Below are positions 5,899 to 10,441 of a stretch of 10,441 bases of DNA, piece after piece. Within the stretch, counting starts at the first letter, position 1. Every line of letters starts with the position of its first letter. The translations under genes were made by a program, and so were the position numbers. Origin of the DNA: Methylacidiphilum sp. (GTDB lineage Bacteria > Verrucomicrobiota > Verrucomicrobiia > CAIQCK01); NCBI GenBank assembly GCA_020718125.1, contig DYDC01000072.1, positions 1 through 10,441 on the forward strand, given 5' to 3'. The notes beneath the pieces are model-generated. The model saw only the letters and a program-made list of their open reading frames with translations. It did not search any database and had not been told where the DNA came from.

Positions 5899-6813
5899 AT
5901 GAACCTCTCCGTTAAACTCGGCTCGCTCACGCTCCAGAACCCCGTCATGGTTGCATCGGGGACGTTCGGCTACGGCGTGGAGTATGCCCAACTGCTCGAC
6001 CTGAACCAATTCGGCGCGGTGGTGGTGAAAGGCATCCGGTTGGGGCCGGTCCGCGGCAATCCGACGCCGCGCACGGCGGAGGTCGCCAGCGGCATGCTCA
6101 ACGCCATCGGGTTGCAGGGGCCGGGTGTGGACGGGTTCATCAAGAAATACTGGCCGTTCCTCTCCACGTTGAAAGTGCCGACGATCATCAACATCTGGGG
6201 CACGACCGTCGAGGAATACGCCGAGGTGGCGCGGCGGTTCGACGCGCTCGGCGGCGTGGGCGCGCTGGAACTGAACGTCTCCTGCCCGAACATCAAGGAG
6301 GGCGGCGCGCAATTCGGCACGGACGCGAAGCTGCTGGCCGGCGTCGTGCGCGCGTGCCGCAAGGCGACGAAGCTGCCGCTGATCACGAAGCTCAGCCCGA
6401 ACGTGACGAGCATCGCGCCCTACGCGCAGGCGGCCGAGGCCGAGGGCAGCGATGCGCTGGCGATCACGAACAGTTACCCGGCGATGGCGATAGACACCGA
6501 GACGCGCCGTCCGAAGCTGGCGAACGTGACGGGCGGGTTGACGGGACCGTGCATCAAGCCGATCGCCATCAAGCTCGTCTGGGAAGCGGCGAAGGCGGTG
6601 AAGATCCCCATCATCGGCATGGGCGGCATCCAGTCGGCGGCGGACGCGGTGGAGTTCCTGATGGCGGGCGCGACGGCGGTGGCGGTGGGGACGGCGAACT
6701 TCTACGAGCCGCAGACGGTGCCGCAGGTGATTGCAGGGCTGCGGGAATTTATGGCGCGCCACAACATTGCCGACGTGCGCGAACTGGTCGGCAGCGTGAA
6801 GGTGGCGAAATGA
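5899..6813 (+). CDS. pyrD: Dihydroorotate dehydrogenase B, catalytic subunit
   Basis: FMN-dependent TIM-barrel enzyme of 304 residues that oxidises dihydroorotate to orotate in pyrimidine synthesis. The opening MNLSVKLGSLTLQNPVMVAS is the canonical class 1B start and fixes the ATG. The catalytic base is Cys129 in LNVSCPN (125-131); class 1 uses Cys where class 2 membrane enzymes use Ser. Lys164 in ITKLSPNV, the 191-193 NSY region, GLTGPCIKP (213-221) and the FMN-phosphate loops GMGGI (240-244) and AVAVGTANF (260-268) are all present. Pairing with pyrK just upstream confirms the NAD-linked class 1B complex. No SD is present; translation may depend on coupling with pyrK or on leader structure. 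Its TGA overlaps the ATG of the next gene (ATGA). Confidence 0.96.
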   Translation: MNLSVKLGSLTLQNPVMVASGTFGYGVEYAQLLDLNQFGAVVVKGIRLGPVRGNPTPRTAEVASGMLNAIGLQGPGVDGFIKKYWPFLSTLKVPTIINIWGTTVEEYAEVARRFDALGGVGALELNVSCPNIKEGGAQFGTDAKLLAGVVRACRKATKLPLITKLSPNVTSIAPYAQAAEAEGSDALAITNSYPAMAIDTETRRPKLANVTGGLTGPCIKPIAIKLVWEAAKAVKIPIIGMGGIQSAADAVEFLMAGATAVAVGTANFYEPQTVPQVIAGLREFMARHNIADVRELVGSVKVAK

Positions 6814-8417
6814 TCTCCGGACTGGCGCGCAAAATCATCCGGGTGCTCACAGTAGCGGTGTTGTCGGGGCTGGCCGGCGTCGTGGTTTACCACGTGTGGC
6901 TGCCGTCGCCGCTGGTGAGCAACGAGAGTTTGATCAACCTGCTCCCTGCAACGGCTGACGTGGCGGTGCTGCACCGGGACCTGGAGACGGATTGGAGAAG
7001 GATTCGTGGCTCGAATTGGTTCAAGAAGCTGATCGCGCGGCCGGAGGTGAAGCGGTTCGCGCACAAGAACCGGCTCGACCGTGCCGAGTTGAGCGACACG
7101 GAGAAGTGGATTCTCGACCTTGTCGGTGACCGCGTCCTCGCGGCCACGGTTGCGAATCCGGCCCAGCCGGGACGCTACGACATCTTCGCGTTCGCCCCGA
7201 TCGGAGGCCGCGCGCAGCGGTTGGAGTTGTGGGCGGACCTGATCCAGCGCGGCCAGAAGGCCGGGTTAAGGCTCGTCACGAGCGACCACCAGAAGCAACA
7301 GATCGTGCGCGTGCTGGTCGAGGATTGGCCGCCAGACCTCGTTGTCAAATACACCAAACTGCGCGGCGTGGCGGTCATCTCCATCTCGGAAAGCGAAGAC
7401 ACCCTGGAGCGGTATCTGGACGGGCAGACGACGCCGCCTGGCGTGGAATCGCTGGCGGTGGAACTGGGCGGGGAACTGGGGCTTGTGGGATGGTTGCAGA
7501 TTGGCGCGTGGCGCAGCCCGGTTGGCCCGATGCGATGGGTGCTGGAGAGCAAGGAGGCGGGCCAGTTGCGCCTGACGACGCTGGCCCCGCTGGCAGGGCC
7601 GCCGCCGGCGAAGGTCGAGGGTGGCATGGCGAGCGCGGCGCTGGCCGCGCGGCTTCCGGCGGATGCGCTGATGAGATTGCGCGGGCGATTGAGCGAATGG
7701 TCGGCGATTGCCGCGGCCTACGTGTCGTTGTTCGCGCCTGATCGGAAGGATGTTGCGCAAGGGGTGCCGGGGTGGCTGAAGGAGAATGCACCGTGGCTGG
7801 GCGACGCGTTTGCGGCCGGGATGCTGCCGGGCCGGGTGATGTCCGCGAAACTGCCGTTGCCTGTGCCGCAACTGGCCGTGGTGGTGGAGAATCTGGACGA
7901 GCGGCAGGCGCAAGCCGGCATCGAACGGTTTGTGATGGACCTGAACAAACGGCACAAGATGAACTTCGCCTTGCAGGCGGCCACCGTCGGCAAGTCTCCC
8001 GCGCAACGCCTCGTCCTGCAGTCGCCGGAGGCGGCGCAGGTCAAACGTTGGCCGGTTTTCTCGTATGCGGAAAACGCGCTGCTGGCGGCCAGCGGCGACG
8101 ACATCCTCGCCGGGATGCTGGCACGCGGGACAGCGCGGATCACCCAAGGCGGGGAGAATAGCTTGGTGTGGGAAGTGGAGCCGACCGTGCGCATGGCGCG
8201 GGGCGCGCTGGCCGCCTACACATTGGCGCAGATGTTCACCGGCCAGCAAACGCCGCCGGACTTGGCGCAGGGGCTGACGCGGCTGGACTTGGTCCTGGAT
8301 GTCTTGGGCGGGGTGCGGAAGATGACGGCGAAAGGACGCGTGGATGGCACGGCGGCACGGCTCGTGATGGATCTGAGTTGCGAGGACGTGCCGGCGATGA
8401 TTGGCGGCAACAAATGA
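6810..8417 (+). CDS. Membrane-anchored protein of unknown function, DUF3352-like
   Basis: A 535-residue protein I do not recognise with certainty. A hydrophobic segment at about 11-30 (RVLTVAVLSGLAGVVVYHVW) after a basic start suggests a signal anchor with the rest outside the cytoplasmic membrane. Residues 43-83 (LINLLPATADVAVLHRDLET, then WFKKLIARPEVKRF) and LVGDRVLAATV (104-114) resemble large PVC-type proteins annotated DUF3352, which open with LLPA...AVxVxDL and a short helical P.V..L segment. No catalytic motif, Cys cluster or repeats are seen. The chosen ATG overlaps the pyrD stop as ATGA, implying translational coupling. The open frame extends further upstream, but only as a shadow of pyrD. 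Despite the coupling, nothing in it suggests a role in pyrimidine synthesis. The gene is surely real; its function is unknown. Confidence 0.8.
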   Translation: MISGLARKIIRVLTVAVLSGLAGVVVYHVWLPSPLVSNESLINLLPATADVAVLHRDLETDWRRIRGSNWFKKLIARPEVKRFAHKNRLDRAELSDTEKWILDLVGDRVLAATVANPAQPGRYDIFAFAPIGGRAQRLELWADLIQRGQKAGLRLVTSDHQKQQIVRVLVEDWPPDLVVKYTKLRGVAVISISESEDTLERYLDGQTTPPGVESLAVELGGELGLVGWLQIGAWRSPVGPMRWVLESKEAGQLRLTTLAPLAGPPPAKVEGGMASAALAARLPADALMRLRGRLSEWSAIAAAYVSLFAPDRKDVAQGVPGWLKENAPWLGDAFAAGMLPGRVMSAKLPLPVPQLAVVVENLDERQAQAGIERFVMDLNKRHKMNFALQAATVGKSPAQRLVLQSPEAAQVKRWPVFSYAENALLAASGDDILAGMLARGTARITQGGENSLVWEVEPTVRMARGALAAYTLAQMFTGQQTPPDLAQGLTRLDLVLDVLGGVRKMTAKGRVDGTAARLVMDLSCEDVPAMIGGNK

Positions 8418-8418
8418 G

Positions 8419-8445
8419 TTGCTTCGCGGCGGCGCGCACGATAAT
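8419..8445 (+). promoter_or_regulatory. Possible sigma-70 promoter for tRNA-Leu
   Basis: TTGCTT (8419-8424) and GATAAT (8440-8445; five of six matches to TATAAT) are separated by 15 nt. The predicted transcription start is about 25 nt before the tRNA. The spacing is short and the -35 weak, so this is tentative. It begins directly after the stop codon of the preceding gene. Confidence 0.32.
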
Positions 8446-8476
8446 TTCGCGCGCGTTTCGCCCCGGATTTTCAGGT

Positions 8477-8560
8477 GCGGGAGTGGTGGAATGGCAGACA
8501 CGCATGTTTGAGGGGCATGTGCCGAAAGGCGTAGGAGTTCAAGTCTCCTCTCCCGCACCA
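8477..8560 (+). tRNA. tRNA-Leu (anticodon GAG)
   Basis: Class II tRNA of 84 nt with a complete fold. The acceptor GCGGGAG (8477-8483) pairs with CTCCCGC (8550-8556); the discriminator is A8557 and CCA is encoded at 8558-8560. The anticodon stem CATGT/GCATG (8503-8507 / 8515-8519) encloses loop 8508-8514 with anticodon GAG at 8510-8512, reading CUC and CUU codons. A long variable arm (8520-8532) with GCC-GAAA-GGC is typical of leucine tRNAs. The T arm is AGGAG-TTCAAGT-CTCCT (8533-8549). It stands alone between a plus-strand protein gene and the convergent trpD. It appears intact. Confidence 0.96.
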
Positions 8561-8581
8561 ATCTCTCCAGTGGACAGGAGG

Positions 8582-8627
8582 CAGTGGTCAGTGACCAGTG
8601 ACCAGTGACCAGTGGTCAGTGACCAGT
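8582..8627. repeat. 7-bp tandem repeat downstream of tRNA-Leu
   Basis: Six 7-bp units, CAGTGAC or CAGTGGT, run head to tail from 8582 to 8623, followed by a partial CAGT. The unit order is GGT, GAC, GAC, GAC, GGT, GAC. Because the unit variants are near reverse complements, the array contains two perfect palindromes TGGTCA-G-TGACCA (8585-8597 and 8613-8625). It lies 21 nt after the tRNA and about 27 nt before the end of the convergent trpD. It could act as a bidirectional transcription-end structure, but there is no U-tract, or it could simply be a variable-number repeat. Confidence 0.85.
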
Positions 8628-8653
8628 TTCCAATGACAAGCCTTGCGGCTGTG

Positions 8654-9763
8654 CTATGCACGTGAGGCGATGGCGAGACGTTCCAGCTTGTCGGAGGCGG
8701 CGCCCGAATCAATCGTTTGCGCGGCGAGCCTCAATCCCTCCGGATAATCGCTCACGCGGCCGGCCACGCGCAGCGCCGCGGCGGTGTTGAACAGCACAAT
8801 GTCGCGGCGCGGGCCGCGTTCGGTGGCGTTGAGGATGCGCCGGATGCAATCGGCGTTCTCCTCGCGCGAGCCACCGGCAAGGTCGGCAAGCCGCGCACGG
8901 GGCAGGCCGAAGGCGGCGGCGTCGAGGGTGGCGTCGGTGATGGGCGAAGTCCGGTTGAACTCGCTGACGGTGTTCGGTCCGAGCGTGGATAGCTCGTCCA
9001 TCGGGCGGCCGTCCTCGGTCTGTCCACAAGCCACCAGCGCGCGCCGCGCGTCCATGAGTTGCAGTGCTTCCGTGAGCTTGCGGGTGACAGCGGGGTCGGG
9101 CACGCCGATGAGCTGCACATTGGGCCGGGCAGGGCAGAGCAGGGGGCCGAGGAAATTGAAAACGGTGGTTTGGCCCTCGGCGGCGAGCCGCTGGCGGACG
9201 GGGGCGATGTTCTTGAACGCGCGGTGGTAAAGCGGCGCGAAGAAGAAGCTGATGCCCAGTTCGCGCAGGCAACCGGCGGCGACGGGCGCGGACATCTCAA
9301 TGCGGACGCCGAGGGCTTCGAGCACGTCGGCGGAACCGCAGCGGCTGGTGACGGCGCGGTTGCCGTGTTTGGCGACGGACACGCCTGCGCCGGCGAGGAC
9401 GAAGGCCACTGCGGTGGAGATGTTGAAGGTGTGGAGCTGGTCGCCGCCGCTGCCGCAGACATCCATCAGCACGCCGCCGATGTCGTCGGGGCCGACGCGG
9501 GGATGGACGGCGAGTTCGCGGAGGGTGAGGGCAAACGTGGCGATTTCCCGCGGGGTCTCGCCTTTATGCCGCAGCGCAAGCAGGAAATCGGTTTTGATCT
9601 GGTCGCTGACGGCTTCCGACAGAAGGCTGCGGATGGCGCAATGGGCCTCGAGCGGCGTGAGCGCGACGCCACGGCGCAGCTTCTCAATGACGGCCGGGAA
9701 CTCGCGCGATGGAAGCGGGCCGTGTGTGCGGAATAAGTTCGCAACCGGCCCGGCAAGGCTCAC
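8654..9763 (-). CDS. trpD: Anthranilate phosphoribosyltransferase
   Basis: Transfers phosphoribosyl from PRPP to anthranilate in the second step of tryptophan synthesis; cytoplasmic homodimer. In this 369-residue protein, the N-terminal helical domain includes LTPLEAHCAI (35-44), FLLALRHKGET (60-70) and PREI. The PRPP loop is CGSGGD (103-108; usual form GTGGD), then FNIST (113-117) and KHGNRAVTSRCGSADVLEAL (132-151). FAPLYHRAFKNIAPVR (175-190) carries the anthranilate-site Arg190, and MDEL (255-258) carries the Mg-binding D256/E257. GPLLCPARP (206-214) has Cys where an Asn is usual (GPLTNPA). The start is GTG with GGGG 7 nt upstream; an N-terminal tail of about 20 residues makes it longer than the usual ~340. 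It begins 18 nt after the lipoprotein gene, suggesting co-transcription. No other trp gene is in view. Nucleic-acid-binding TrpD2/YbiB proteins are excluded by the intact PRPP and metal motifs. Confidence 0.95.
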   Translation of the reverse strand: MSLAGPVANLFRTHGPLPSREFPAVIEKLRRGVALTPLEAHCAIRSLLSEAVSDQIKTDFLLALRHKGETPREIATFALTLRELAVHPRVGPDDIGGVLMDVCGSGGDQLHTFNISTAVAFVLAGAGVSVAKHGNRAVTSRCGSADVLEALGVRIEMSAPVAAGCLRELGISFFFAPLYHRAFKNIAPVRQRLAAEGQTTVFNFLGPLLCPARPNVQLIGVPDPAVTRKLTEALQLMDARRALVACGQTEDGRPMDELSTLGPNTVSEFNRTSPITDATLDAAAFGLPRARLADLAGGSREENADCIRRILNATERGPRRDIVLFNTAAALRVAGRVSDYPEGLRLAAQTIDSGAASDKLERLAIASRA

Positions 9764-9781
9764 GGTGTTTCCCCGGTAAGG

Positions 9782-10324
9782 TCAGCGCACTTCGTCGCCG
9801 ACGCGGGGTTGGCCGTCGAGAATGTCGGCGGTGACATGCGGCGGACGGACAGGCTCGGTCACCTTGACGGTGGCGGTGCGTTCCTTGCCGCGGTAGGTGG
9901 TAAGCTGGCTGCCCGCGCTGGGGATTTCGGGCGAGGAAAACTCAATGACGACAAACCGATATTCCGGCTCCGCTTTCACCATGACCACCTTCGCGGCGAG
10001 CTTGGACGGGACGGGAGCGGCGGGTTTGGTCTCGGTGGTCCTGGGTGCGAACGGACCACTTGTGGAGGCGGGCTTGGTTTCCGTCGCGGCGACGGCGGGT
10101 TTCGCGGGCGGTTGGGACTTGGCAGTCTTGCCGACCTCGTCGGGTTTCACAGTCTTCGCGTTGGTTTCAACCGGCTTGGCCGGGGTGGCCTTGGCGAGCG
10201 TGATCGGCGCCGGGCCGACGGCGGCGGGGCCTTGGGCGGGCTTGGACGCGTCGCCTTCCCTTGGGCCGCAACCGGCAAGAAGAGCGACAACGGCGAGTGC
10301 TGCGACACGATAAATGTAGTTCAT
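9782..10324 (-). CDS. Small Ala/Pro/Lys-rich lipoprotein, unknown function
   Basis: A 180-residue predicted lipoprotein: the signal MNYIYRVAALAVVALLAGC has a lipobox LAGC with Cys19, so it would be lipidated and anchored in the envelope. Residues about 25-110 form a low-complexity linker rich in Ala, Pro, Lys and Thr (repeated TKPA/AKPA motifs), suited to spanning the periplasm. The C-terminal ~70 residues look like a small beta domain: YRFVVIEFSSPEIPSAGSQL, then TYRGKERTATVKVTE and ADILDGQPRVGDEVR. I do not recognise this domain by name. The inner ATG at 10324 is preferred over an upstream frame start at 10366 because it starts directly with the signal peptide and agrees with the promoter. 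No SD is seen. The gene ends 18 nt before trpD and is probably in one transcript with it; no functional tie is evident. Confidence 0.82.
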   Translation of the reverse strand: MNYIYRVAALAVVALLAGCGPREGDASKPAQGPAAVGPAPITLAKATPAKPVETNAKTVKPDEVGKTAKSQPPAKPAVAATETKPASTSGPFAPRTTETKPAAPVPSKLAAKVVMVKAEPEYRFVVIEFSSPEIPSAGSQLTTYRGKERTATVKVTEPVRPPHVTADILDGQPRVGDEVR

Positions 10325-10337
10325 AAAAAGCGCGCGG

Positions 10338-10366
10338 ATGCTAACAGATGAGCCGATGCAGGTCAA
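10338..10366 (-). promoter_or_regulatory. Sigma-70-like promoter for the lipoprotein-trpD operon
   Basis: Read on the minus strand, TTGACC (10366-10361; five of six to TTGACA), an ideal 17-nt spacer and TAGCAT (10343-10338; four of six to TATAAT). The predicted transcription start, near 10331, is only about 7 nt before the lipoprotein ATG. This would give an almost leaderless message and fits the lack of an SD. Predicted by eye only. Confidence 0.5.
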
Positions 10367-10390
10367 CCGTTGCGCAGATTGTTTGTCAGA

Positions 10391-10430
10391 AACGAAATGA
10401 AACCCCGGTAGGGGCGGTAGAGATTTCGTT
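10391..10430. repeat. Nested hairpin at the right edge
   Basis: AACGAAAT (10391-10398) pairs perfectly with ATTTCGTT (10423-10430), and inside it CCCC (10403-10406) pairs with GGGG (10411-10414) around loop GGTA. It lies upstream of the lipoprotein promoter and close to the window end, so it may be an operator, the terminator of a gene beyond the edge, or part of a dispersed palindromic repeat. No run of T follows. Confidence 0.5.
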
Positions 10431-10441
10431 CCCGCAGTCGT

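Noticed and set aside
4732..6762. Minus-strand open frame of 676 codons
   Set aside because: Antisense shadow of pyrK and pyrD and of the foldback repeat. It is His/Arg/Leu-rich with no domain.
8432..8454. GCGCGC ... GCGCGC hairpin after the pyrD-coupled gene
   Set aside because: The stem is possible but only TTT follows, and it overlaps the possible tRNA promoter. GCGCGC is common by chance in such GC-rich DNA.
7266..8561. Minus-strand open frame of 431 codons
   Set aside because: Runs antisense through the pyrD-coupled gene and across the tRNA; composition is typical of GC-rich shadow frames.
9059..9736. Plus-strand open frame opposite trpD
   Set aside because: Antisense to a gene with clear TrpD motifs and has no motifs of its own.
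1..10441. CRISPR array, prophage genes, insertion-sequence transposase or rRNA
   Set aside because: No regularly spaced repeats with unique spacers, no transposase or phage motifs, and no rRNA sequence are seen on either strand.

Overview
This is a GC-rich bacterial chromosomal segment carrying mostly housekeeping and envelope genes. I read it as probably Verrucomicrobiota (PVC group). The grounds are a foldback repeat of a type I associate with these genomes, several genes lacking a Shine-Dalgarno (SD) sequence, GTG starts, and verrucomicrobial-looking PyrK/PyrD and TrpD sequences. That assignment is inference, because no rRNA or other decisive marker is present.

Left part (about 180-4030, minus strand). 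A complete TonB-dependent outer-membrane receptor lies downstream of a short open frame that resembles the first helix of an ECF sigma factor and is probably a gene remnant. Upstream of these is a parA-type ATPase with no parB beside it, preceded 65 nt away by a small TPR protein in a likely operon.

Middle (about 4090-5010, plus strand). A two-gene toxin-antitoxin module has a new-type antitoxin overlapping a RelE/ParE toxin at GTGA, with a 12-bp direct repeat in its upstream region. It is followed by a non-coding inverted-repeat (foldback) element of about 270 bp and a second hairpin that runs up to the start of pyrK.

Right-centre (5014-8417, plus strand). pyrK and pyrD encode the two subunits of a class 1B (NAD-linked) dihydroorotate dehydrogenase for pyrimidine synthesis. 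They are followed, with an ATGA overlap, by a 535-residue membrane-anchored protein of unknown function. A short imperfect hairpin sits between pyrK and pyrD. A tRNA-Leu(GAG) gene with encoded CCA follows, and then a 7-bp tandem repeat.

Right end (8654-10441, minus strand). A small Ala/Pro/Lys-rich lipoprotein and trpD (anthranilate phosphoribosyltransferase) form a likely two-gene operon. A good sigma-70-like promoter sits so close to the lipoprotein start that its message would be nearly leaderless. A further hairpin closes the window.

I do not see a clearly new multi-gene system. The best candidates for a second look are the foldback element feeding into pyrK, the ECF-sigma-like remnant ahead of the receptor, and the unknown membrane protein translationally coupled to pyrD.
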